This document shows, piece after piece, positions 53,200-64,000 of a DNA stretch of 64,000 bases. How positions within the stretch are numbered: position 1 is the stretch's first letter; each line of letters opens with the position of its first letter. This stretch comes from Xylocopa sonorina (Eukaryota; Arthropoda; Insecta; Hymenoptera; Apidae). The stretch lies in NCBI RefSeq assembly GCF_050948175.1, contig NW_027490128.1, positions 1,240,001 to 1,304,000 of the forward strand. Reading direction: 5' to 3'. The position numbers and the translations under genes were made by a program. The notes beneath the pieces were generated by a model that had not been told where the DNA came from, searched no databases, and saw only the letters and a list, made by a program, of their open reading frames with translations.

Positions 53200-54026
53200 A
53201 CGATTCAAATGAATGTAAATGCGACACTTCCTTGCAAGGAAATAGCGTTTGCAAATGTCTACCTATCGTAGCAATAGTGTTCTAATGCTTCTTAAAACGC
53301 GATATCGCATCGCATTTCTATGTTTCATGGTAAGATATAATATGATTTGCGAAGTGTCATGTATTCCTCGTCTACACTTCAAATGAATGTAAATGCGACA
53401 CTTCTTTGCAAGGAAATAGCGTTTGCAGATATCTACGTATCGTAGCAATAGAGTTCTTATGATTCTTAAAACGCGATATCGGATTTCATTTCTATGTTTC
53501 ATGGTAAGATATAATATGATTTGCGGAGTGTTATGTATTCCTCGTCTACACTTCAAATGAATGTAAATGCGACACTTCCTTGCCACGAAATAGCGTCTGC
53601 AGATGTCTAGGTATCGTAGCAATAGTGTTCTAATGCTTCTTAAAACGCGATATCGCATCTCATTTCTATGTTTCATGGTAAGATATAATATGATTTGCGA
53701 AGTGTTATGCATTCCTCGTCTACGATTCAAATGAATGTAAATGCGACACTTCCTTGCAAGGAAATAGCGTTTGCAGATGTCTACGTCGCGAAGCAATAGA
53801 TTTCAAATGCTTCTTAAAACGATATTATGCATCTCATATCTATGTTTCATGATAAGATATAATATTCATTGCGAAGTGTTATGCATTCCTCGCCTACGAT
53901 TCAAATGAATGTAAATGCAACACTTCCTTCCATGGAAAGAGCGTTTGCAGATGTCTCTACGTATCGTAGCAATAGAGTTCTAATGCTTCTTAAAACGCGA
54001 TATCGCATCTCATTTCTATATTTCAT
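53200..54026. repeat. CGTCGCGAAGC segment, copy 2 of 3
   Basis: It matches 48,840-49,530. Its right end is extended by the 176-bp monomer at 53,851, which is shared with copy 3 and not copy 1, so copies 2 and 3 are the closer relatives. Confidence 0.86.
53851..54026. repeat. 176-bp monomer with CT insertion, occurrence 1
   Basis: GATGTCTCTACGTATCG replaces GATGTCTACGTATCG, a CT duplication. The same monomer has TGCAACACTTCC, TTCCATGGAAAGAG and CTCGCCTACG. The next monomer begins 176 bp later. Confidence 0.9.
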
Positions 54027-55070
54027 GGTAAGATATAATATGATTTGCAAAGTGTTATGTATTCCTCGTCTACACTTCAAATGAATGTAACTGCGACACT
54101 TCCTTGCTAGGAAATAGCGTCTGCAGATGTCTAGGTATCGTAGCAATAAAGTTCTAATGCTTCTTAAAACGCGATATCGCATCACATTTCTATGTTTCAT
54201 GGTAAGACATAATATGATTTGCGAAGTGTCATGTATTCCTCGTCTACACTTCAGATGAATGTAAATGCGACACTTCCTTGCAAGGAAATAGCGTTTGCAA
54301 ATGTCTACCTATCGTAGCAATAGTGTTCTAATGCTTCTTAAAACGCGATATCGCATCGCATTTCTATGTTTCATGGTAAGATATAATATGATTTGCGAAG
54401 TGTCATGTATTCCTCGTCTACACTTCAAATGAATGTAAATGCGGCACTTCTTTGCAAGGAAATAGCGTTTGCAGATATCTACGTATCGTAGCAATAGAGT
54501 TCTTACGATTCTTAAAACGCGATATCGGATTTCATTTCTATGTTTCATGGTAAGATATTATATGATTTGCGAAGTGTCATGTATTCCTCGTCTACACTTC
54601 AAATGAATGTAAATGCTACACTTCCTTGCTAGGAAATAGCGTTTGCAGATGTCTACGTATCGTAGCAATAGATTTCGAACGCTTCTTAAAACGCGATATC
54701 GCATCTCATTTCTATGTTTCATGATAAGATATAATATGATTAGCGAAGTGTTATGCATTCCTCGTCTACGATTCAAATGAATGTAAATGCGACACTCCCT
54801 TGCAAGGAAATAGCATTTGCAGATGTCTTTGTATCGTAGCAATAGAGTTCAAATGCTTCTTAAAACGAGATATTGCATCTCATATCTATGTTTCATGGTA
54901 AGATATAATATTCATTGCGAAGTCTTATGCATTCCTCGTCTACGATTCAAATGAATGTAAATGCGACACTTCCTTGCAAGGAAATAGCGTTTGCAGATGT
55001 CTGCGTAACGTAGCAATAGAGTTCTTATGATTCTTAAATCGCGATATTGCATCTCATTTCTATGTTTCAT

Positions 55071-55202
55071 GGTACGATTCAAATGAATGTAAATGCGACA
55101 CTTCCTTGCAAGGAAATAGCGTCTGCAGATGTCTAGGTATCGTAGCAATAGAGTTCTAATGCTTCTTAAAACGCGATATCGCATCTCATTTCTATATTTC
55201 AT
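55071..55202. repeat. 132-bp deletion monomer, occurrence 3
   Basis: This is identical in type to the copy at 46,763, and 8,308 bp from it. The surrounding monomers from about 54,740 to 55,500 match 46,430 to 47,190, so the deletion was copied as part of a longer segment. Confidence 0.93.
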
Positions 55203-56246
55203 GGTAAGATATAATATGATTTGCAAAGTGTTATGTATTCCTCGTCTACACTTCAAATGAATGTGAATGCGTCACTTCCTCGCTAGGAAATAGCGTTTGC
55301 AGATGTCTACGTATCGTAGCAATAGATTTCTAATGCTCGTTAAAACGCGATATTGCATCTCATTTCTATGATTCATGGTAAGATATAATATGATTTGCGA
55401 AGTGTCATGTATTCCTCGTCTACACTTCAAATGAATGTAAATGCGACACTTCCTTGCTAGGAAATAGCGTCTGCAGATGTCTAGGTATCGCAGCAATAGA
55501 GTTCTAATGCTTCTTAAAACGCGATATCGCATCTCATTTCTATGTTTCATTGTAAGATATAATATTCATTGCGAAGTGTTATCCTTTCCTCGTCTACGAT
55601 TCAAATGAATGTAAATGCGACCCTCCCTTGCAAGGAAATAGCGTTTGCAGATGTCTACGTATCGTAGCAATAGAGTTCAAATGCTTCTTAAAACGAGATA
55701 TTGCATCTCATATCTATGTTTCATGATAAGATATAATATTCATTGCGAAGTGTTATGCATGCCTCGTCTACGATACAAATGAATGTAAATGCGACACTTC
55801 CTTGCAAGGAAATAGCGTTTGCAGATGTCTACGTATCGTAGCAATAGAGTTCTTATGATTCTTAAAACGCGATATCGCATCTCATTTCTATGTTTCATGG
55901 TAAGATATAATATGATTTGCGAAGTGTCATGTATTCCACGTCTACACTTCAAATGAACGTAAATGCGACACTACCTTGGTAGGAAATAGCGTCTGCAGAT
56001 GTATAGGTATCGTAGCAATAGAGTTCTAATGCTTCTTAAAACGCGATATCGCATCTCATTTCTATGTTTCATGGTAAGATATAATATGATTTGCGAAGTG
56101 CTATGTATTCCTCGTCTACACTTCAAATGAATGTAAATGCGACACTTCCTTGCAAGGAAATAGCGTCTGCAGATGTCTAGGTATCGTAGAAATAGAGTTC
56201 AAATGCGACTTAAAACGAGATATTGCATCTCATATCTATGTTTCAT

Positions 56247-56586
56247 GATAAGATATAATATTCGTTGCGAAGTGTTATATATTCCTCGTCTACACTTCAA
56301 ATGTAAATGCGACACTTCCTTCCAAGGAAACAGCGTTTGCAGATATCTACGTATCGTAGCAATAGATTTCTAATTCTTCTTAAAACACGATATCGCATCT
56401 CATTTCTATGTTTCATGGTAAGATATAATATTCGTTGCGAAGTGTTATATATTCCTCGTCTACACTTCAAATGTAAATGCGACACTTCCTTCCAAGGAAA
56501 CAGCGTTTGCAGATATCTACGTATCGTAGCAATAGATTTCTAATTCTTCTTAAAACACGATATCGCATCTCATATCTATGTTTCAT
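56247..56586. repeat. Two adjacent 170-bp monomers
   Basis: Two consecutive monomers (starts 56,247 and 56,417, the next at 56,587) both have the AATG deletion seen at 47,417, together with TTCCTTCCAAGGAAACAGCG, GATATCTACG and TCTAATTCTTC. This is a very local single-monomer tandem duplication of a marked variant. Confidence 0.92.
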
Positions 56587-57049
56587 GATAAGGTATAATA
56601 TTCATTGCGAAGTGATATGCATTCCTCGTCTACGATTCAAATGAATGTAAATGCGGCACTTCCTTGCAAGGAAATAGCGTTTGCAGATGTCTGCGTATCG
56701 TAGCAATAGAGTTCTTATGATTCTTAAAACGCGATATCGCATCTCATTTCTATGTTTCATGATAAGATTTAATATTCGTTGCGAAGTGTTATGCATGCCT
56801 CGTCTACGATTCAAATGAATGTAAATGCGACACTTCCTTGCAAGTAAATAGCGTTTGCAGATGTCTACGTATCGTAGCAATAGAGTTCTAATGCTTCTTA
56901 AAACGCGATATCGCATCTCATTTCTATGTTTCATGGTAAGATATAATATGATTTGCGAAGTGTTATCTATTCCTCGTCAACACTTCAAATGAATGTAAAT
57001 GCGACACTTCCTTGCTAGGAAATAGCGTTTGCAGATGTCTACGTATCGA

Positions 57050-58500
57050 AGCAATAGAGTTCAAATGCTTCTTAAAAGGAGATATTGCATCTCTTATCTA
57101 TGTTTCATGATAAGATATAATATTCTTTGCGAAGTGTTATGCATTCCTCGTCTACGGTTCAAATGAATGTAAATGCGACACTTCCTTGCAGGGAAATAGC
57201 GTTTGCAGATGTCTACGTATCGTAGCAATAGAGTTCTTATGATTCTTAGAACGCGATATCGCATCTCATTCCCATGTTTCATGGTAAGATATAATATGAT
57301 TTGCGAAGTGTTATGTATTCCTCGTCTGCACTACAAATGAATGTAAATGCGACACTTCCTTGCAAGGAAATAGCGTATGCAGATGTCTACGTATCGTAGC
57401 AATAGAGTTCTTATGATTCTTAAATCGCGATATCGCATCTCATTTCTATGTTTCATGGTAAGATATAATATGATTTGCGAAGTATCATGTATTCCTCGTC
57501 TACACTTCAAATGAATGTGAATGCGACTCTTCCTCGCTAGGAAATGGCGTTTGCAGATGTCTACGTATCGTAGCAATAGATTTCTAATGCTTCTAAAAAC
57601 GCGATATCGCATCTCATTTCTATGTTTAATGGTAAGATATAGTATGATTTGCGAAGTGTTATGTATTCCTCGTCTACACTTCAAATGAATGTAAATGCGA
57701 CACTTCCTTGCTAGGAAATAGCGTTTGCAGATGTCTACGTATCGAAGCAATAGAGTTCAAATGCTTCTTAAAAAGAGATATTGCATCTCTTATCTATGTT
57801 TCATGGTAAGATATAATATGATTTGCGAAGTGTTATGCATTCCTCGTCTACGGTTCAAATGTATGTAAATGCGACACTTCCTTGCAGGGAAATAGCGTTT
57901 GCAGATGTCTACGTATCGTAGCAATAGAGTTCTTATGATTCCTAGAACGCGATATCGCATCTCATTCCCATGTTTCATGGTAAGATATAATATGATTTGC
58001 GAAGTGTTATGTATTCCTCGTCTGCACTTCAAATGAATGTAAATGCGACACTTCCTTGCAAGGAAATAGCGTATGCAGATGTCTACGTATCGTAGCAATA
58101 GAGTTCTTATGATTCTTAAATCGCGATATCGCATCTCATTTCTATGTTTCATGGTAAGATATAATATGATTTGCGAAGTATCATGTATTCCTCGTCTACA
58201 CTTCAAATGAATGTGAATGCGACACTTCCTCGCTATGAAATTGCGTTTTCAGATGTCTACGTATCGTAGCAATAGATTTCTAATGCTTCTTAAAACGCGA
58301 TATCGCATCTCATTTCTATGTTTAATGGTAAGATATAATATGATTTGCGAAGTGTTATGTATTCCTCGTCTACACTTCAAATGAATGTAAATGCGACACT
58401 TCCTTGCTAGGAAATAGCGTTTGCAGATGTCTACGTATCGAAGCAATAGAGTTCAAATGCTTCTTAAAACGAGATATTGCATCTCATATCTATGTTTCAT
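57050..58500. repeat. 14-monomer-spaced duplicate, copy 1
   Basis: Most of this stretch (from about 57,580) matches 60,012-60,940 at offset 2,438 bp, which is 14 monomers plus the two-base insertion of the 176-bp monomer at 59,893. Shared variants are TATGTTTAATGG, TTCTAAAAACGCG, TTCAAATGTATG, CTATGAAATTGCG and CGTTTTCAGATG. Confidence 0.83.
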
Positions 58501-59239
58501 GATAAGATATAATATTCATTGCGAAGTGTCATGCATTCCTCGTCTACGATTCAAATGAATGTAAATGCGACACTTCCTTGCAAGGAAATAGCGTTTGCAG
58601 ATGTCTACGTATCGTAGCAATAGAGTTCTAATGCTTCTTAAAACGCTATATCGCATCTCATTTCTATGTTTCATGGTAAGATATAATATGATTTGCGAAG
58701 TGTTATCTATTCCTCGTCAACACTTCAAATGAATGTAAATGCGACACTTCCTTGCAAGGAAATAGCGATTGCAGATGTCTACGTATCGTAGCAATAGAGT
58801 TCAAATGCTTCTTAAAACGAGATATTGCATCTCATATCTATGTTTCATGATAAGATATAATATTCATTGCGAAGTGTTATGCATTCCTCGTCTACGATTC
58901 AAATGAATGTAAATGCGACACTTCCTTGCAAGGAAATAGCGTTTGCAGATGTCTGCGTATCGTAGCAATAGAGTTCTTATGATTCTTAAAACGCGATATC
59001 GCATCTCATTTCTATGTTTCATGGTAAGATGTAATATGATTTGCGAAGTGTTATGTATTCCTCGTCTACACTTCAAATGAATGTAACTGCGACACTTCCT
59101 TGCTAGGAAATAGCGTCTGCAGATGTCTAGGTATCGTAGCAATAGAGTTCTAATGCTTCTTAAAACGCGATATCGCATCTCATTTCTATGTTTCATGGTA
59201 AGATATAATATGATTTGCGAAGTGCTATGTATTCCTCGT

Positions 59240-60068
59240 CTATTCTTCAAATGAACGTAAATGCGACACTTCCTTGCAAGGAAATAGCGTTTGCAAATGT
59301 CTACCTATCGTAGCAATAGTGTTCTAATGCTTCTTAAAACGCGATATCGCATCGCATTTCTATGTTTCATGGTAAGATATAATATGATTTGCGAAGTGTC
59401 ATGTATTCCTCGTCTACACTTCAAATGAATGTAAATGCGACACTTCTTTGCAAGGAAATAGCGTTTGCAGATATCTACGTATCGTAGCAATAGAGTTCTT
59501 ATGATTCTTAAAACGCGATATCGGATTTCATTTCTATGTTTCATGGTAAGATATAATATGATTTGCGGAGTGTTATGTATTCCTCGTCTACCCTTCAAAT
59601 GAATGTAAATGCGACACTTCCTTGCCACGAAATAGCGTCTGCAGATGTCTAGGTATCGTAGCAATAGTGTTCTAATGCTTCTTAAAACGCGATATCGCAT
59701 CTCATTTCTATGTTTCATGGTAAGATATAATATGATTTGCGAAGTGTTATGCATTCCTCGTCTACGATTCAAATGAATGTAAATGCGACACTTCCTTGCA
59801 AGGAAATAGCGTTTGCAGATGTCTACGTCGCGAAGCAATAGATTTCAAATGCTTCTTAAAACGATATTATGCATCTCATATCTATGTTTCATGATAAGAT
59901 ATAATATTCATTGCGAAGTGTTATGCATTCCTCGCCTACGATTCAAATGAATGTAAATGCAACACTTCCTTCCATGGAAAGAGCGTTTGCAGATGTCTCT
60001 ACGTATCGTAGCAATAGATTTCTAATGCTTCTAAAAACGCGATATCGCATCTCATTTCTATGTTTAAT
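59240..60068. repeat. CGTCGCGAAGC segment, copy 3 of 3, ending in 176-bp monomer
   Basis: It matches 53,200-54,000 at offset 6,042 bp, including the CT-insertion monomer (59,893-60,068). The match ends inside that monomer, just after CTCTACGTATCGTAGCAATAG, where this copy turns into GATTTCTAATGCTTCTAAAAAC. Confidence 0.87.
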
Positions 60069-61000
60069 GGTAAGATATAGTATGATTTGCGAAGTGTTAT
60101 GTATTCCTCGTCTACACTTCAAATGAATGTAAATGCGACACTTCCTTGCTAGGAAATAGCGTTTGCAGATGTCTACGTATCGAAGCAATAGAGTTCAAAT
60201 GCTTCTTAAAAAGAGATATTGCATCTCTTATCTATGTTTCATGGTAAGATATAATATGATTTGCGAAGTGTTATGCATTCCTCGTCTACGGTTCAAATGT
60301 ATGTAAATGCGACACTTCCTTGCAGGGAAATAGCGTTTGCAGATGTCTACGTATCGTAGCAATAGAGTTCTTATGATTCCTAGAACGCGATATCGCATCT
60401 CATTCCCATGTTTCATGGTAAGATATAATATGATTTGCGAAGTGTTATGTATTCCTCGTCTGCACTTCAAATGAATGTAAATGCGACACTTCCTTGCAAG
60501 GAAATAGCGTATGCAGATGTCTACGTATCGTAGCAATAGAGTTCTTATGATTCTTAAATCGCGATATCGCATCTCATTTCTATGTTTCATGGTAAGATAT
60601 AATATGATTTGCGAAGTATCATGTATTCCTCGTCTACACTTCAAATGAATGTGAATGCGACACTTCCTCGCTATGAAATTGCGTTTTCAGATGTCTACGT
60701 ATCGTAGCAATAGATTTCTAATGCTTCTTAAAACGCGATATCGCATCTCATTTCTATGTTTAATGGTAAGATATAATATGATTTGCGAAGTGTTATGTAT
60801 TCCTCGTCTACACTTCAAATGAATGTAAATGCGACACTTCCTTGCTAGGAAATAGCGTTTGCAGATGTCTACGTATCGAAGCAATAGAGTTCAAATGCTT
60901 CTTAAAACGAGATATTGCATCTCATATCTATGTTTCATGATAAGATATAATATTCATTGCGAAGTGTCATGCATTCCTCGTCTACGATTCAAATGAATGT
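60012..61000. repeat. 14-monomer-spaced duplicate, copy 2
   Basis: This is the second copy of about 57,580-58,560 at offset 2,438 bp, with no difference found in several monomers checked by eye. A partial third copy runs from about 63,440 to the window end and carries the same CTATGAAATTGCG and TATGTTTAATGG variants. Confidence 0.83.
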
Positions 61001-61445
61001 AAATGCGACACTTCCTTGCAAGGAAATAGCGTTTGCAGATGTCTACGTATCGTAGCAATAGAGTTCTAATGCTTCTTAAAACGCTATATCGCATCTCATT
61101 TCTATGTTTCATGGTAAGATATAATATGATTTGCGAAGTGTTATGTATTCCTCGTCTACACTTCAAATGAATGTAAATGCGACACTTCCTTGCAAGGTAA
61201 TAGCGTTTGCAAATGTCTACATATCGTAGCAATGGTGTTCTAATGCTTCTTAAAACGCGATATCGCATCTCATTTCTATGTTTCATGGTAAGATATAATA
61301 TGATTGGCGAAGTGTTATGTATTCCTCGTCTACACTTCAAATGAATGTAAATGCGACACTTCCTTGCTAGGAAATAGCGTTTGCAGATGTCTACGTATCG
61401 AAGCAATAGAGTTCAAATGCTTCTTAAAAAGAGATATTGCATCTC

Positions 61446-62837
61446 TTATCTATGTTTCATGAAAAGATATAATATTCTTTGCGAAGTGTTATGCATTCCT
61501 CGTCTACGGTTCAAATGAATGTAAATGCGACACTTCCTTGCAGGGAAATAGCGTTTGCAGATGTCTACGTATCGTAGCAATAGAGTTCTTATGATTCTTA
61601 GAACGCGATATCGCATCTCATTCCCATGTTTCATGGTAAGATATAATATGATTTGCGAAGTGTTATGTATTCCTCGTCTGCACTTCAAATGAATGTAAAT
61701 GCGACACTTCCTTGCAAGGAAATAGCGTACGCAGATGTCTACGTATCGTAGCAATAGAGTTCTTATGATTCTTAAATCGCGATATCGCATCTCATTTCTA
61801 TGTTTCATGGTAAGATATAATATGATTTGCGAAGTATCATGTATTCCTCGTCTACACTTCAAATGAATGTGAATGCGACACTTCCTCGCTAGGAAATGGC
61901 GTTTGCAGATGTCTACGTATCGTAGCAATAGATTTCTAATGCTTCTTAAAACGCGATATCGCATCTCATTTCTATGTTTCATGGTAAGATATAATATGAT
62001 TGGCGAAGTGTTATGTATTCCTCGTCTACACTTCAAATGAATGTAAGTGCGACACTTCCTTGCTAGGAAATAGCGTTTGCAGATGTCTACGTATCGAAGC
62101 AATAGAGTTCAAATGCTTCTTAAAAAGAGATATTGCATCTCTTATCTATGTTTCATGAAAAGATATAATATTCTTTGCGAAGTGTTATGCATTCCTCGTC
62201 TACGGTTCAAATGAATGTAAATGCGACACTTCCTTGCAGGGAAATAGCGTTTGCAGATGTCTACGTATCGTAGCAATAGAGTTCTTATGATTCTTAGAAC
62301 GCGATATCGCATCTCATTCCCATGTTTCATGGTAAGATATAATATGATTTGCGAAGTGTTATGTATTCCTCGTCTGCACTTCAAATGAATGTAAATGCGA
62401 CACTTCCTTGCAAGGAAATAGCGTATGCAGATGTCTACGTATCGTAGCAATAGAGTTCTTATGATTCTTAAATCGCGATATCGCATCTCATTTCTATGTT
62501 TCATGGTAAGATATAATATTCATTGCGAAGTGTTATGCATTCCTCGTCTACGTTTCAAATGAATGTAAATGCGACACTTCCTTGCTAGGAAATAGCGTCT
62601 GCAGATGTCTAGGTATCGTAGCAATAGAGTTCTAATGCTACTTAAAACGCGATATCGCATCTCATTTCTATGTTTCATGGTAAGATATAATATTCATTGC
62701 GAAGTGTTATGCATTCCTCGTCTACGATTCAAATGAATGTAAATGCGACACTTCCTTACAAGGAAATAGCGTTTGCAGATGTCTATGTATCGTAGCAATA
62801 GAGGTCAAATGCTTCTTAAAACGAGATATTGCATCTC
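61446..62837. repeat. 4-monomer HOR pair (696-bp period), right copy group
   Basis: Bases 61,446-62,141 match 62,142 onward at 696 bp. Shared variants are TTTCATGAAAAGATATAATATTC, CTACGGTTCAAATG, CTTAGAACGCG and CTTAAATCGCG. A related start recurs at 63,186 (1,044 bp, 6 monomers, further). Confidence 0.85.
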
Positions 62838-64000
62838 ATTTCTATGTTTCTTGATAAGATATAATATTCATTGCGAAGTGTTATGCATTCCTCGCCTACG
62901 ATTCAAATGAATGTAAATGCGACACTTCCTTGCAAGGAAATAGCGTTTGCAGATATCTACGTATCGTAGCAATAGAGTTCTAATGCTACTTAAAACGCTA
63001 TATCGCATCTCATTTCTATGTTTCATGGTAAGATATAATATGATTGGCGAAGTGTTATGTATTCCTCGTCTACACTTCAAATGAATGTAAATGCGACACT
63101 TCCTTGCTAGGAAATAGCGTTTGCAGATGTCTACGTATCGAAGCAATAGAGTTCATATGCTTCTTAAAAAGAGATATTGCATCTCTTATCTATGTTTCAT
63201 GATAAGATATAATATTCTTTGCGAAGTGTTATGCATTCCTCGTCTACGGTTCAAAAGAATGTAAATGCGACACTTCCTTGCAGGGAAATAGCGTTTGCAG
63301 ATGACTACGTATCGTAGCAATAGAGTTCTTATGATTCTTAGAACGCGATATCGCATCTCATTCCCATGTTTCATGGTAAGATATAATATGATTTGCGAAG
63401 TGTTATGTATTCCTCGTCTGCACTTCAAATGAATGTAAATGCGACACTTCCTTGCAGGGAAATAGCGTTTGCAGATGTCTACGTATCGTAGCAATAGAGT
63501 TCTTATGATTCCTAGAACGCGATATCGCATCTCATTCCCATGTTTCATGGTAAGATATAATATGATTTGCGAAGTGTTATGTATTCCTCGTCTGCACTTC
63601 AAATGAATGTAAATGCGACACTTCCTTGCAAGGAAATAGCGTATGCAGATGTCTACGTATCGTAGCAATAGAGTTCTTATGATTCTTAAATCGCGATATC
63701 GCATCTCATTTCTATGTTTCATGGTAAGATATAATATGATTTGCGAAGTATCATGTATTCCTCGTCTACACTTCAAATGAATGTGAATGCGACACTTCCT
63801 CGCTATGAAATTGCGTTTTCAGATGTCTACGTATCGTAGCAATAGATTTCTAATGCTTCTTAAAACGCGATATCGCATCTCATTTCTATGTTTAATGGTA
63901 AGATATAATATGATTTGCGAAGTGTTATGTATTCCTCGTCTACACTTCAAATGAATGTAAATGCGACACTTCCTTGCTAGGAAATAGCGTTTGCAGATGT

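Larger units (their letters stand above)
1..64000. repeat. Tandem satellite array, 174-bp monomer, fills the window
   Basis: The same unit recurs head to tail without a break from the first base to the last. Taking GGTAAG or its variant GATAAG as base 1, successive starts are 174 bp apart (1, 175, 349 and so on), giving about 368 monomers. One consensus monomer has 63 G+C of 174 (36%) and 9 CpG. Conserved landmarks in order are GATATAATAT, GCGAAGTG, CCTCGTCTAC, a CACTTC direct repeat, TTCCTTGCAAGGAA, GCAGATGTCTACGTATCGTAG, CTTCTTAAAACGCGATATCGC and TATGTTTCAT. No interruption longer than a few bases was seen. The length matches roughly one nucleosome, as is common for centromeric satellites of plants and animals, but nothing in the window proves a centromeric location. 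I do not recognise the family. Confidence 0.98.
40340..64000. repeat. Block IV: mosaic of overlapping duplications
   Basis: No single long period describes this region. Segments recur at offsets of 696 (4 monomers), 2,438 (14 monomers plus 2 bases), 2,958 (17), 3,132 (18), 4,350 (25), 4,872 (28), 5,696, 6,042 and 8,308 bp. The last four-figure offsets not divisible by 174 are explained by the 132-, 170- and 176-bp monomers lying between the copies. Typical variants are AAAAAGAGATATTGC with ATCTCTTATC, CTTAAATCGCGATATCGC, CTTAGAACGCG, GATTGGCGAAG and CATTCCCATG. Confidence 0.85.

Noticed and set aside
47343..56543. Plus-strand open frames near 47,343, 53,869, 56,173 and 56,307 (and 59,911)
   Set aside because: Each spans a 170- or 176-bp indel monomer, which fuses repeat frames. 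They are translations of satellite sequence with no gene features.
1..64000. Dozens of minus-strand open frames of 60-374 codons encoding MKHRNEM...RYVDICKRYF...KCRRGIHNTSQ peptides
   Set aside because: All are the same satellite frame read in different copies. Starts are often TTG, ends coincide with the TCAAATGC or TCATATGA haplotype variants (TGA on the minus strand) or with small indels, and there is no unique flanking sequence or domain.
1..64000. TATAAT-like boxes (GATATAATATG) that resemble bacterial -10 promoters or TATA boxes
   Set aside because: They occur in nearly every monomer, with no matching -35 element or downstream gene; AT-rich repeat sequence explains them.
1..64000. CENP-B box
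   Set aside because: CTTCGTTGCAAGG variants match only the TTCG....A half of the motif; the required CGGG half is absent (GAAA instead).
1..64000. CRISPR array
   Set aside because: The repeats are directly adjacent and 174 bp long with no unique spacers, and no cas genes are present.
1..64000. Alpha satellite or Arabidopsis-type 178-bp centromere repeat
   Set aside because: The lengths are near but the sequence does not resemble what I recall of either family.
1..64000. Transposon, telomere, rRNA or tRNA sequence within the array
   Set aside because: The 174-bp register is followed throughout with indels of at most 42 bp; no terminal repeats, poly-A tails, telomeric hexamers or RNA gene motifs were seen.

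Overview
This 64 kb window is satellite DNA from end to end. It is one uninterrupted head-to-tail array of about 368 copies of an AT-rich monomer (63 G+C of 174 in a hand-counted consensus). The basic repeat is 174 bp, with scattered 132, 170, 173, 175 and 176 bp variants. I found no unique sequence, RNA gene, transposon, CRISPR array or convincing protein gene. This points to a eukaryotic centromeric, pericentromeric or other heterochromatic array. I do not recognise the monomer as any satellite I know. It is not primate alpha satellite by length or sequence and has no complete CENP-B box. CpG is over-represented in the monomer (9 observed, about 5.7 expected), which argues weakly against a heavily CpG-methylated genome. 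The species cannot be named from the sequence.

Layout: monomers are organised into higher-order repeats (HORs), read here from recurring private variants at fixed distances. Block I (about 1-16,000) carries a 24-monomer period of about 4,175 bp, with an 8-monomer sub-repeat of 1,391 bp at its left end and a local 3- and 5-monomer amplification at 12.5-13.9 kb. Block II (about 16,000-24,400) has short-range repeats of 7, 3 and 5 monomers and long minus-strand open frames, one of 708 codons. Block III (about 24,400-40,340) consists of four nearly identical long units offset by 16/17, 27 and 19 monomers, and looks recently expanded by unequal exchange. Block IV (about 40,340-64,000) is a mosaic of 4-monomer and longer duplications at many different offsets. 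It shares a rare 132-bp deletion monomer with the Block II/III boundary.

Two monomer haplotypes run through the whole array. They differ at linked sites over roughly 100 bp and form different short inverted repeats at the same place. Each monomer contains up to four short dyad symmetries, including the perfect palindromes TTCCTTGCAAGGAA and GCGATATCGC.

Because 174 is a multiple of 3, one minus-strand frame (58 codons per monomer) can stay open across several monomers, giving a large number of apparent ORFs. I treat these as a by-product of the repeat. They start and stop at haplotype variants, are broken by 1-, 2- and 4-bp indels, often rely on TTG starts, and have no gene-like flanks.
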